Positions 12,931 through 23,161 of a stretch of DNA of 64,000 nucleotides are shown here, piece after piece. Under the pieces are notes generated by a model. The model was given only the letters and a program-made list of their open reading frames with translations, did not search any database and was not told where the DNA came from. The stretch comes from Stereum hirsutum FP-91666 SS1 (taxonomy: Eukaryota; Basidiomycota; Agaricomycetes; Russulales; Stereaceae). The stretch is taken from positions 310,988 to 374,987 of the forward strand of contig NW_006763146.1 in assembly GCF_000264905.1 (NCBI RefSeq), given 5' to 3'. The stretch's first letter is position 1. Every line of letters starts with the position of its first letter. The translations under genes and the position numbers were made by a program.

Positions 12931-13240
12931 CCCATGTTTTCCTCCCCATGGGTGCCTTGGTTCCTTTGAGTTAAACATAAGGAACATCAAGGAGAAACTC
13001 ACGGACCCCTTCATCTAGGGATCGTCAAGAAGCTCCAGTGACGAAGTATCGGAATGAAATGTTTTCCACCGAGCTGGGGCGATGTCGGAGGCGCAACGGA
13101 GGCGACGACTTCATGTTTCTTCCCCACGAGTAACTTGTTTCCTCTGAGTTAAACATGAGAGATATCAAGAAAGGACTCACGATCTACAGTTACGTCTACA
13201 CGGATTGTCAATGACGAGACTTCGGAACGACAAGTTCCCC
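12931..13240. repeat. Diverged direct duplication, unit about 120-130 nt
   Basis: Two copies, about 12931-13060 and 13110-13240, share the order CATGTTTTCCTCCCCA / CATGTTTCTTCCCCA, GAGTTAAACAT, ATCAAG and GACTCACG / AACTCACG, then a matching tail (ATCGTCAAG / ATTGTCAATG). They lie inside the broken membrane protein locus, between its fourth and fifth hydrophobic blocks, in about 800 nt that hold no coding sequence. Confidence 0.5.
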
Positions 13241-13750
13241 TCTACTACCAGTACTATACAGCGGCGAAGTCGGACGCGACATCGGTGCTGCATCGGTGTC
13301 GCACAGCAGTGCGAAACGAACATGTGCAGCATCGAGAGAGATCCAGAGTACAATCCAGAAAGCCTTGGTGAAAGTCATTTTCTTCCCGGCTTCAACTTTA
13401 TGCCGTGCAGGAAACAGTCATGTTCGTTCTGGCTAGCAGAGTATATTCGTACGTCAACGTTGGGACATCTCCGCCAGGTCTCGTAGGCAGGTTACGATAT
13501 TGTAGCGCTACAAATACTTGAGGGGAACCCTATTTACCTCACTGTGTCTAGAGTTCGTCGATAACGATTCGCATGAAGCCTCGACACCTGGTATAAATTC
13601 TTTACCACCAATTTACTACAGAGATCAAGATGAAGCAAAACTCCGAACCCCGTGATCCCACTCCAATAACCCAGAGCTTGAGGCAAGCGCAACCGGGTAC
13701 ACAAGTCCAAAAATACTGGGGTGCCGCAAAGGAAAAATGGAACAAGTAAG

Positions 13751-13784
13751 CTCCCTGGTGGGGAGTCGAACCCCGCTCTCGCGC
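13751..13784 (-). pseudogene. tRNA-Asp 3' half fragment
   Basis: Read on the minus strand, these 34 nt match the 3' half of the tRNA-Asp gene at 21428-21526 at 33 of 34 positions. They cover the 3' strand of the anticodon stem (GCGCG), the variable loop, the T arm (CGGGGTTCGACTCCCC) and the acceptor CCAGGGA plus discriminator G. The one difference breaks the last T-stem pair. No 5' half that could pair (TCCCTGG) lies upstream, so it is not a functional tRNA gene. It sits inside the broken membrane protein locus. Confidence 0.65.
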
Positions 13785-14714
13785 GAATGGCAAGCACGGC
13801 GGGGGGACCAGTACTCTGAATTACCTGAAATGCTACGGAGAGTGTCGAGAGCGACGACATCCTGGTCGAAGATCAGCGATGCTCCGATATTCCCTAGCGG
13901 GACTGCGCCCTGCCCTCGTCTGTCCTCATACCCATCATACATCTATCGGTTCCGCCGCTGGGTGGTTGATTGATCCATTCATCAATGAGGTATCCACGAG
14001 CGTCCGTGCGTCTAGGGTCATTCTGGAGAATCGTTCCAGGTGACAAGCGGAGGAAAACCTGCATACGCGTCCGAAAGTTAGCTCAAATGTAGCTACATCG
14101 CCTCAGACAGCCATGCACAATGAACGGAAGATCTCATGGGACGGATGAAAGGGTTTCGGGTGGGAAGAATGGTGAACCAAAGTGAGTAAAAAGAGAGGTA
14201 CCACCTCGACGTTCCCACCCCAACCCTCAACCCTCTCCCTCCGCCAACCTTCTCCTCAGAGAAAACCGTAAATCCGCATCGGAAGTCATGTTACAACACG
14301 AATGTTCGAACTCAACCGATGAAGACTGTGGCGCGCACGTCTAACGTCGACGCTGCAAAAACGGCGAAGTAGAAGATGAGTACTTTCGTGGAGAAAAGGC
14401 TCAAGTGCAAAAAGTCGGGAGGCGTGGAGCCGTACATATCTATGATAAGACACCGGGTTGATCGGGTTGCGACGTCGCTCGTCTTTCTAGTCCGGAGAGG
14501 AACGCGGCTAGTTGATGGGAGATGGAAGGCGGGAGGAGAGCACATATTATAAGACAAAGAAGATAGATTCCGACCTGCCACCATCCAGCGCCATACAGGT
14601 CATCCTTGTCAACGACCTCCGTCATCGTGCTCCGGAAGGAAGTCATGCAGGGCGTACATGTACTCGACCATCGCCGTCTTTGATATCGGAGGCGGCCACT
14701 ACTTCATTGTGGCA

Positions 14715-14771
14715 GGGGTGAGAGAAGTGAGTGCGGGGGTGAGAGAAGTGAGTGCGGGGGTGAGAGAAGCA
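14715..14771. repeat. 21-bp tandem repeat, about 2.7 copies
   Basis: The unit GGGGTGAGAGAAGTGAGTGC, with one extra G, is repeated without error and then a partial third copy follows. It lies in the short gap between the broken membrane protein gene and the 3' end of the PD-ExK-like gene. Confidence 0.85.
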
Positions 14772-14825
14772 AATAGTGGGAATGCAGTACGACGTGGATG
14801 GCGACCGACGCTTCCGCTTTTCACC

Positions 14826-16078
14826 TTAGAATCTTTTTGATACAAAGAACCAGTCGTCTTCCCCAATGTCATCGAAAGACCTTTCAATCTGTCATATGTA
14901 AGAAAAACAAACCAAACAATGATTAGAGATTGAGCTACGTACCCAGGCAGCAAGAATCCCAGAGATCGTATTAGCCGAATCCTCGTCAATCGCTGCTTTA
15001 TTCCTCTGCAACTGGATAGGTGGGGAAGTGTAATACCCTCCGCCAGGGCATTCTGGGTTTCTGATGACGATGACGAAAACCCAGAGCTCCCCGTTCGTCA
15101 GTACACCACGGAGATGGGTCCGCCTACACATATAATCAGCGGGAAGATAAATGGAATGAAAAACAAAATTATATCCCAACGACTTGGCGCAAGTCATCAT
15201 CTCAGCGACTGCCTGGGGCACGTAGTCCACTAAATGAGGCGTCGAAGCCTTGGCCTCTGCAATAAAGAAGCCGGGTGTAGTGGTCCGGGTCCTGAGGAAC
15301 GTGATATCCCGTGAAAAACGATAAATATCTGTCCGATGATCAGCATATATCACAGATAGAAGTGAACCAATGGGAGCGCACCGGTTTCGTCTTGTCCAAC
15401 AAGGAGTGCCACCACATGTGTGTTGAAGTGACTCGGTCGCATACATATCTTCATTGTCGACCGTGTATTCAAGGTTCAGAAATAGATGTTTGCTTCTGTC
15501 GACCATAGCGGTGACGCGATACATAAAGACATCAATCCAGAGGCGCGCAGACGCTTCACTCTGGTCCAGGCAAGGTTATGAGTAGATAGGGCATGCGCAT
15601 ATGCACCAGGGGACAGGACGTACAGATCGAATTGTATGGTCCTCAAGGAGCTGGAGGAAAGATAGCATAGTCGTCGATGACATGAATTTGTCCGCGCCTA
15701 CAGACTTGGCTTCCTCAGTGCGTCTGGAACTGTCACTCTTGAGCGCGAGTTCACTGGCCTCGGTGATTTGGAGCTCGGCCAATAGACGTTGGTTGATGCT
15801 GGAGAAGGGGGTGTGCTGTCGAGCAAATGAGACAAAAACAGGAACGGGGGGAGTGCCGGAACTACCTTGGGCACGTTCAACTTTTTCTCTATCTTCGCAA
15901 GCACTTCGTCCAAGTCATCGGAAATATCAGATAAGTCGTCGTCAAGTGAGTTGATACGCAACTTCTGAAGATGGTCGTATATTATAGATAGCTCGGCGAG
16001 GGCGAGATCGGACACCTTTCTGCGCTTTCGAGAGGTGGTCTTACTCTCGGAAGCTGGCTGGACTGCAGATGTGGACAT
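14826..16078 (-). CDS. PD-(D/E)XK nuclease-like (HsdR_N-like) protein
   Basis: Exon 1 (15866-16078) starts at MSTSAVQPASES and carries a basic patch (RKRRK), a coiled-coil-like helix and an acidic DDDLSDISDDLDE. Exon 2 is 15815-15615. Exon 3 starts at 15560 (SEASARLWIDVFMYRV) and reads to 14943; a small intron inside it cannot be excluded. The last exon (14888-14826) encodes ERSFDDIGEDDWFFVSKRF and a stop. Introns are 50-54 nt. Seen in the sequence: FFIAEAKA (an E-x-K pair after a beta-strand-like run), then PQAVAEMMTCAK, then RGVLTNGELWVFVIV. This order mirrors the N-terminal nuclease fold of type I restriction HsdR and related PD-(D/E)XK proteins (ExK, Qxxx helix, TNG..W). The protein resembles an Agaricomycete hypothetical family. 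Catalytic activity is an inference. An upstream in-frame ATG at 16240 is possible. Confidence 0.6.
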
Positions 16079-16545
16079 GGCGGGAAGAGAAGAGCACCAC
16101 TGTTGGGCAACGGTTGCGTGTGCGTGGTAGAAACCTCTTCTGGGGTAATCAGACTGGGGAGGACGCGCGATACGACCCGAACGAGTCGTAGTCTGACTGG
16201 GTGGTGTGTACTCGGTGTGGAGATTTTGGCGCAGAAGCATGTCATAGAATGTAGAACGTAGAATGAGGGGTATACAGTCAAAACACAGATATATACAAGA
16301 ACGAAACACCAAACCAAGTAGATCCAACCATGAGGGACTAAATTCATACGTGTATGCATAAAACATAGAAAGAGATAGGAAAAAAAAACAAGACTTAGTA
16401 GACGTCCCAACCATCGTCATCGTCAGCTTCATCCATACCGTCCAACGTCCAACCCAACGTACACAACTTACCTAAATATCACAACAAATCAACACATCCT
16501 CCGCTTCCTTTAAGTAGGACCTGAGCCCCAACGTCGATGAAGAAC

Positions 16546-18132
16546 TCAAGCATCCCACCCACTCTTCGCCAAAAACGCGCCCACATCCCTCTTGCCCACT
16601 CCATGGCCATTCATCCCTCCTCCTCCAAACCCTGCACCTCCATTCCTGGGCCCACCCAACCCCGGACTCGGGAACCCACCATTGCCATTACTCGGACTCA
16701 AGCTCGTCGCTAACCCCAGCCCACCCTGCCCGTTCCCATTAGCGTTACCGTTACCGAGCCCACTCCCCAACCCACTGCTATTGACCTGTCCGTCGATAGT
16801 CGGTAATCGCAGATTCAGATTGAATCCAGGCGAAGGTAAATTCAGATCCAGGAAATCCTCCCTGCGCACTTCAATCAATTGTTCCCCACCACCACCGCTA
16901 CCCTTACTGGTAGCGTCGAGGAACTGCGAAGTAGTTGGAGAGATGAGACTAGGGCTCTGGTCCGTCGGATCGGAGTTATTCGAATCATTGGAGGATTTCT
17001 TGCCAGTGGACGAGGACGATTTCGAGGATTTGCTCTTCGATTTAGTGCGTTTCGGTTTGGAGTTGGGGGTGGAGGTGGCGCTGGGATCGTGGTCGGGTTG
17101 GCCGAGGGGGGAAGGAGGGAAGGCAGGATGGGTATGGTTGGGACCGCTTTGCGACGCCGACGCGGACGTCCTCGACCTCGAATCTGATGACCTTGATCCC
17201 GAGCCCGTCCCTCCCGAGCCACCATTCGAAGACCTCCTCTTCGCATACGCGCGCGCATCGAAATCCGCATCCGCGAGCTCTTCCTCATCATCTTCCTCTT
17301 CACCATCACCTCCTTGTTGCATACGACTACGAAGAGGCGGACTCCGCATATTGCCCGACGAGCTCGTATGGCTGCTCATCGAATCTTGGTGTCGGTGCGC
17401 CCCACGGGTGAACGGGGACGGGATACGAGGTGCGGATCCGGACCCTTGAAAGCCCTCGAACTCCTCGTCTGCGCCGTGTTCGAGCGAATAAGCCAGCGCG
17501 GCGCGTTTGAGCTCTTTACGCTCCTTCCTTCGTGCCTTTCTCTCCGCCTTCTCTCTCGCTTCGTCCTCGAGACTGAGGGAGGGCTCGGGCTGCGCGGCGA
17601 GCTGCGAGGTTATGGCGCCAACGTCGACGGGCGCGGCATCCGAATCGAGCGTCGAGGAAGAAAGCGTCGCTTTTCTCCTCCTTTCCCTCCTCTCCCTCCT
17701 CTCTTCATCCCCTTCCCCGCCTCCGTCCTCGTCCGCAGCTTCGACGTCGTCCGGAGGCAACTGAATCGCCCCGCCCCTCCGCCCAAACAAATCCCACCCC
17801 CAAATCCTCACCCAATTCCCCGCCCTCTTCTTCTTCCTCCTGATCCTCCCCGCGCCAAAGTTCGAATGCAGCGAAAGCGTCTCTGCTTCCTCCGAGCTCG
17901 CATCTGACGCCAATAATCCCTCAAGCGAGGCTGAGGCTTGGTCGGACCGAATTGGAATTGGGGTGGCAGAGGAGTGGTAGAGGTGGTCGTTGGATGATAA
18001 ATGCGGGTGGGGGTGCGCGGCGCGGAGGCAGGAGAGGCAGGGGGAGAGGAGGGCGTGGAATGTGTCGGACCAGGAGAAGTGGTCCATTGCCATTGTGAGT
18101 GATGTGGTACTAGTAGAGTTTCTGAGCGGCAT
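16546..18132 (-). CDS. Low-complexity protein, 528 aa, uncharacterised
   Basis: A single uninterrupted frame. The N-terminal segment (FSWSDTFHALLSPCLSCL) is hydrophobic and cysteine-containing and looks like the only ordered, possibly membrane-associated, part. The body is charged and disordered: an acidic stretch, an Arg/Lys-rich run (KARRKERKELKRAAL), several Ser-rich stretches and a Gly/Asn-rich C-terminus ending FLAKSGWDA. The region IEVRREDFLDLNLPSPGFNL near residue 430 may be a short linear motif. I recognise no domain. The first ATG of the frame is used; a later ATG (MAMDHFSW) is also plausible. The strand opposite shows long frames that are composition shadows. Confidence 0.65.
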   Translation of the reverse strand: MPLRNSTSTTSLTMAMDHFSWSDTFHALLSPCLSCLRAAHPHPHLSSNDHLYHSSATPIPIRSDQASASLEGLLASDASSEEAETLSLHSNFGAGRIRRKKKRAGNWVRIWGWDLFGRRGGAIQLPPDDVEAADEDGGGEGDEERRERRERRRKATLSSSTLDSDAAPVDVGAITSQLAAQPEPSLSLEDEAREKAERKARRKERKELKRAALAYSLEHGADEEFEGFQGSGSAPRIPSPFTRGAHRHQDSMSSHTSSSGNMRSPPLRSRMQQGGDGEEEDDEEELADADFDARAYAKRRSSNGGSGGTGSGSRSSDSRSRTSASASQSGPNHTHPAFPPSPLGQPDHDPSATSTPNSKPKRTKSKSKSSKSSSSTGKKSSNDSNNSDPTDQSPSLISPTTSQFLDATSKGSGGGGEQLIEVRREDFLDLNLPSPGFNLNLRLPTIDGQVNSSGLGSGLGNGNANGNGQGGLGLATSLSPSNGNGGFPSPGLGGPRNGGAGFGGGGMNGHGVGKRDVGAFLAKSGWDA

Positions 18133-18609
18133 GGTGGATATATGAGAAGAAAAGAGAGAAAGGTCGATGTTAGTATAAGAACTGGAAAGAGAGCAAGGGG
18201 GTTAGAGCGCGTCCGAGTACGTGCTCGTACCTGTGTAGCGCTGAGTGATGGCAGGTAGCGTGTTTTTCTTTTCCTACCGCTTGCCTTCCAGCGAAGATTG
18301 AGACAAAAATCGAATGCACTGAATGCTCCTGTCAAGAAGCAGAGAAAAAAAACAGAACGAACGCAAGAGACTCAAAGGGAGTTGGACAAGAGTTGGGGAT
18401 CGCGTCCTGGCAGTACGGACCAAGCCGAGTGCTAGCACTTGATTTCGGAGCGGGAGCGAATTAGGCTACAAGAAGAAATGTCTCGGTGGCACTGAAGGCA
18501 GCTCAAAATTAGACAGCTCATAGTACTGAACCAAAGAAGATGTTGTTGTAGATGGGCGCTGATATAGGCAAGACACACAAGAAAATATACCCAGAAAAAA
18601 TGTAATACT

Positions 18610-18702
18610 AGCCCACCGTGGGGGTCGAACCCACAGCCTTCAGATTAACCCGCCTGAGACAGACTAAGAGTCTGACGCTCTATCCGATTGAGCTAGGCGG
18701 GC
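18610..18702 (-). tRNA. tRNA-Lys(CTT) with intron
   Basis: On the minus strand the acceptor arm GCCCGCC pairs with GGTGGGC. The D arm (TAGCTCAATCGGATAGAGC), anticodon stem TCAGA/TCTGA around a CTCTTA loop, and T arm (GTGGGTTCGACCCCCAC) are all present. The anticodon is CTT. The 93-nt length is explained by an intron of about 20 nt one base 3' of the anticodon, the usual position for eukaryotic nuclear tRNA genes. A and B box sequences are intact. Confidence 0.92.
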
Positions 18703-18867
18703 TTGAAAGAGTGGCACCATCATATGTCTCATTCCGACGACGATTCGGCCTTATTGGCACCTCCGAGCGGCTCCCGCGAGCCGCGCAGCCACTGCGCGCT
18801 GCAGAATATATAGTGCTCACGTCTATCGACCACGTCCTCGAACCCCTCCTCGCCGTCGTCCAATGCG

Positions 18868-20887
18868 ATGAGCACATCCACAGGCCTTTCACGACGTCGC
18901 GTCAACCCCTCCTCCGGCGACAACTCCACCGAATCCTTCACCAATGGCCACACATCCTCAGGTTCGAACGGGACCGCAGCGGCGGCATCCTCAGCTTCGC
19001 CGGTAGGGGTCCACGCCGGCTCTGCGTTCGCGGGCGGGAGCAAGATTGCGTATGACCCACGAGACTTGGAGAGGGACGATGAGGAACTGAGGACGGGTGG
19101 GAAGATGCCGAAGCTGACGATTATGGAGGAAGTGCTGTTGCTTGGGCTGAAGGACAGGCAGGTGCGTTGCGCGCGCGCAGAGCTGTCTCGTTTTTGTTTT
19201 ATATTTGTTCATTCATTGTATAAACTGTTGTCTCTCGGTATCCCTGGAATATTGTTGGTGGATTGTTGATCTTTGCAGGGCTATCTGTCGTTTTGGAACG
19301 ACAACATCTCGTACGCGCTTCGGGGATGTATACTCATCGAGCTCTCGCTCCGGAGAAGAATAGCGATGTACAAGGACCCGAACCGACGACGGCTGCCGCT
19401 CTCGGAACGACTGGTGCAGGTGATAGACGACAGGCAGACGGGCGAGACGTTGCTCGACGAGGCGCTCAAGATGATGAAGGCGCAGGAGGCCGTAGAGCGC
19501 ATGTCTGTCAATTCATGGATTGATTTACTTTCGGGTGCGTGTCGGTCTTTGTGTTTTATTCTGCTTCAATGCTCTGTTTACATGGAGTACAATACACGTC
19601 GTTGGCAATTGTTCCGAAACATTCCAGCGCTCACGCTTTGCCAGCGGTGGCGTCAGAGCTTACTCCCCGCTTTCCTTTCCACTTGCTCGTACGACCGTTT
19701 GGACGTCATTCACCTCGTCGGATTGGTGTCGTTTTCATTCCGCTTCTGCTGACGTGACGTGAAATAACCACGAGTCGGCCGTCGTCGTCGTCGTGATGCT
19801 ACAGCACATAATGATTCCGATGGCATCACTGTGGCGGCGGGTTCGATGTGGTAAACCGATCGCTCTGCGTCGGAAACAACGTCGAGTCCACCCACCTCCG
19901 GCTCTGGTTCTCGCTCTCGATGTTTATTAGCTTGACGGGCTGTCCGGCGTCACCTCCTGGAGTTATGGACACCACATTGTGCATAGTAGAATGAGCCATG
20001 GTCAAATGGGTACTCTTTCCCGTCTTGTGAAGGCTCTCGTACATATCGGAGCTTGCATCGACGGAATTGGTATCGCACTTGCCAGGATCATGCCACTTGT
20101 CTCTGGATTGTGTCGTCCTATCGCCCTAACGCATCCTTCTCTCTTCGCACCACGAGAACGCACCCATGTCTCTTCATACCTAACCCCACCCGCTCACACC
20201 TCTCCTTCTTCCCCTCATCCAGGCGAAACATGGAACGTCCTCAAAATCGGCTACCAGCTCAAACAAGTCCGCGAACGGCTCGCAAAAGGCCTCGTCGACA
20301 AAGGCGTCCTCCGCACCGAAAAGCGCAACTTCCTCCTCTTCGACATGGCCACCCACCCCGTCGCCGACGTCCGCACCAAAGACGCCCTCGTCACGCGCGT
20401 CGTATCCCTCCTCACCGCTACGACGTCCACCGTCCCCGCCACCGCGCTCGATCGCGACGAGCAGGTGCAGATGCGTACGATGCGCAGCGTGTGTCTGGTT
20501 TGTGCGGCTTATGCGGCTTCGGTGCTTGATAATGCGTTTGGGAGGTTGGGGTATGAGGAGAGGGAGGCGGCGTTTGCGAGGTGCGATGATATTTTGGCGG
20601 AGTTTGCGGTTTGGCCGTTTGGCGCGACTGGCTCAGGTTCAGGGTCGGGGTCGGCTCCTGGTCCTGGCGGTGTAGTGGGGGCGGGAGCGGTGCCGGGGGC
20701 GACGCCGAGAAGGAGGGCGGAGAATGGATCGAGGATCGGGATGGGCGGGGTGGGGAATGGGAGGGAGGCGGTGTTGGGGTTGATGCAGGAGGTTAGGAAG
20801 GAGATGAGTGGGGGGGACGAAGATTTGGGGGGTGAGCTTGTCGCGGCGGTCTTGGAGGTGTTGAGTAAGTTGGATTCGTTGTTGTGA
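18868..20887 (+). CDS. VPS74: GOLPH3/Vps74 (GPP34) Golgi PI4P-binding protein
   Basis: Three exons (18868-19161, 19279-19534, 20223-20887) give 404 aa. The family binds phosphatidylinositol-4-phosphate at the Golgi and retains glycosyltransferases by linking them to COPI. Seen: KLTIMEEVLLLGLKDRQGYL, SFWNDNISYALRGCILIEL, ETLLDEALKMM, SWIDLLSGETWN, YQLKQVRERLAKGLVDKG and NFLLFDMATHPVAD, all in GPP34 order. The N-terminus before residue 60 is low complexity, as in other fungal members. A Gly/Ser/Pro-rich insert of about 50 residues (from FGATGSGSGSG) interrupts the C-terminal helices. The second intron (19535-20222, 688 nt) is more than ten times the local norm, although both its splice sites keep frame. 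The start was chosen as the first in-frame ATG (MSTSTGLSRRR). Confidence 0.93.
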
Positions 20888-21427
20888 TGGTTTTCGCGGA
20901 AGTGGATGTTGGATAGACAGTGTGGGGCGCGGGAGGGAGGGATGTGGCGTGCATACGCATACACACACGAACTACTAGGGGCGAGTTCGTGATTCTTTCT
21001 CTTGATTCAGATTCGATCTTCTTGTTCATCGTCTTCGTTTTCGTTCTTCAATTGAGCATCGTCGGAGGTTCCTCGTCATTGTATGTTTCTGGGCTATCTT
21101 CCTCTTCACACTCTTCCTCATCCCCCTCCTCCTTCTCTTTCTTTGTTTTTTTTTTTGTTCTTTGTTTGCCTTTCTTTCTTTGTGTTTCGTTTTTTTCGTC
21201 GTAATTATTTGAGCGCGTTCGGCTCGTCGCTCGACCGTTGACAGTCACGTAACATATCATAACATACCTCAGCCTGATACTGAACGTTGTCTGAACCTCC
21301 GATCCGGTCTTCAGAATCATCCTTTCACTCAGATGCAGACTGGACAGGCTGCGGACTTTTTATGGTGGTTTCTTGTTGTCTCACTCAAGAATGACGATCT
21401 AATGAAGCGCGTTGCTGACAGAAAAAG
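20888..21427. other. 3' region with long pyrimidine tract
   Basis: This region lies between the Vps74 stop and tRNA-Asp. From about 21090 to 21200 the + strand is almost entirely C and T (CTTCTCTTTCTTTG and similar). It probably belongs to the 3' untranslated region. No gene was found. Confidence 0.5.
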
Positions 21428-21526
21428 TCCCTGGTAGTATATCGGATTAGTACACGCGCCTGTCATGCCGGATTGCAAGATGATATTTGTACGCGCGAGA
21501 GCGGGGTTCGACTCCCCGCCAGGGAG
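21428..21526 (+). tRNA. tRNA-Asp(GTC) with intron
   Basis: Acceptor TCCCTGG pairs with CCAGGGA, with discriminator G. The anticodon stem CGCGC/GCGCG encloses CTGTCA, giving anticodon GTC. The T arm is CGGGGTTCGACTCCCCG. An intron of about 27 nt lies just after the anticodon (within GCCGGATTGCAAGATGAT and the bases that follow). The 3' half is nearly identical to the fragment at 13751-13784. Confidence 0.93.
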
Positions 21527-21737
21527 ATGTCCCATTTGAACCGACGATTTTGGTTTTACTTCGCCCGATGGAGGAGTTCATTCCAGTGAGCAGATACATC
21601 GAGGGCATAATGGCCCAGGAAGCTTTTTCCATCGCACCACAGAAAATGCCCCCATACTGAATGCATATGTATCTGATCAGAGTGACACAATGACTGAAGT
21701 ACTTCCACCCCATCCGCGAAACATAATGGCAGCCCAT

Positions 21738-23161
21738 TCAAACTCTCCATTTCCGCTCCCAACCCGGAAAATACGGATCGTTATCCAAAGTCCTAACCTT
21801 CCACCCCTTCTCAACCAGTCCCTTCTCCTCCTGCTCCCTCGCCCATTCCTCTAGTACCGGCACCGCCACATGCTCCACGTGCCACGTCCCCTTATACTCC
21901 AATATATTCTTCTTGCCCTCCTTCATAATCTTCACCAATAACGCGGGAATATACGGCTCGTCTCTGAACTCGGACATCGGGGTAAAGAGGGCCTTGAAGT
22001 TGAAGACGATGGCGCGCGAGGCGGGGAGACGACGCAGGGTCTGCCAGTCTACGCGGAGGTGGATTTGGGAGGGCGTTAGGGTGGGGGATTGGGTTGAGCG
22101 GAGGGCCATGTGCGGGTCATCTGGTTGGCAGAAGAGGGGTTGGCCGATTTCGAGGCCCCAGGAGCCGCGTTGGATGGGTTTGTCGAGGGGCATTTTGCTG
22201 AAATACCTGCAAGTTGTTCAGTTCATGTCATACGCGCCCAACAGGAGAAACACGAATACCTATCCATAGAGAACTCCATCTTCTCCTTGTAGTCCGGCAC
22301 GGGCGTGTGGATCTCGTTCAGAGGCTTCCCGATCTTCAAATGCAAGTTCCACCCCATGGCCGAACACGAAAGTCCCGCCCTCAAGAAATAAAAACCGGTC
22401 TTCTCATCCGGCAACGTGATCAAGAAATCCTCCGGCACGTTCTCCAACAACACTTCCAACGCCTTCACGCCTCCCTCGCCCCACTTATCGCCCACGAACG
22501 GCACGTCGAACCTCCGGTCGAAGATCTTGTTGTGCAGTACGCCCGTCGAGGAAGAATAGGTGAAGTGGTCCGGGTAGCGAGCGCAGAGGAAGGAGATAGA
22601 CATGTGCAGAATTTCGACGCAGGCGCGTTCGGTCATCAGTGCGTTGTCGGAGGATGAGGTCCCCGGTTGGACGTCGATGACGCTTTTGCCGTGTTGGGCG
22701 TAAAGAGCTTTGCGTTGCGCTATACGTTCGACGTAGGTCGATTCGAGCTCGAGCCAGAAATCGGGTTCCAGTTTCTTCAATGCTGGTACAATGGACCAGG
22801 ATCAGTCACACAGGCGAACTGACAACTGCTCACAAAAACAGGAGCGGTGGAGAAGGAACGTACACATTGTCTGATGGTAATCCCATCTGAAGGGTCTGTA
22901 CGGTCGAGGCTTTGCGGTGGTGATATCAAAGTCGGGTAGAGGCTTTGGATTCGGTACACCAGTCAGTTTCGGATAATCTGGGAGACGACGTCTGTAAGAA
23001 ATGAACAGGAAAAGTCGATCCTTGTGTAAGACCAGGACGAACGAGACGCGAACGTACCTGTTTGAGTAAAAGTGGTATCCCGCCACACTCGCCACACCGA
23101 GTACGAGTGATGCAGCAGCATACGTCGCAGTAGAGCTAGAAGCAGTCAGCGTCGAGTCCAT
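21738..23161 (-). CDS. DUF3445 / HRQ-type haem-dependent oxidoreductase-like protein
   Basis: Exons 23058-23161, 22864-22991, 22260-22782 and 21738-22206 join in frame to 407 aa. The N-terminus is a membrane anchor (YAAASLVLGVASVAGYHFY). The body follows the DUF3445 family, related to haem-dependent oxidative N-demethylases and called HRQ proteins in fungi. Seen: PYRPFRWDYHQTMSLKKL, WLELESTYVERI, YPDHFTYS, PEDFLITL, GWNLHLKIGKPLNEIHTPVP, an RGSWGLE segment and LRVDWQTLRRLPASRAIVF. The HQT and RVDWQTLRR motifs are the family hallmarks. The substrate is unknown. Introns are 53-81 nt. The start is the only ATG before the anchor. Confidence 0.85.

Larger units (their letters stand above)
11921..14646 (-). 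pseudogene. Broken multi-pass membrane protein gene
   Basis: Coding-like blocks line up on the minus strand but do not stay in one frame. The first block starts MTSFRSTMTEVVDKDDLYG and runs through a hydrophobic segment (IYLLCLIICALLPPSI) to GVLS, then a stop. It is followed after a frame change by MYGSTPPDFLHLSLFSTK and a second membrane helix. The block FLRLSPGTILQNDPRRTD..LIDEWINQPPSGG is again out of frame with the next, EDRRGQGAVPLGNIGASLIF. Later blocks encode TISSFAPILSAAFQVTSRRF, CSIVCVSCFSLCG, LPNLRHYERLYF and the helix LLVFVTFFFDL. The gaps at the frame changes (about 14 and 21 nt) are too short to be introns. An open frame at 11921-12370 may be its disordered tail. It resembles a conserved Agaricomycete membrane-protein family whose name I do not know. 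Sequencing errors are the alternative to a pseudogene. Confidence 0.45.

Noticed and set aside
13700..13860. A complete functional tRNA at this place
   Set aside because: Only the 3' half matches tRNA-Asp. The upstream bases cannot form the acceptor stem and the anticodon arm fails to pair.
16592..17907. Long plus-strand frames opposite the 528-aa low-complexity gene
   Set aside because: They are mirror frames of a G/C-biased coding region and have repetitive, biologically implausible composition.
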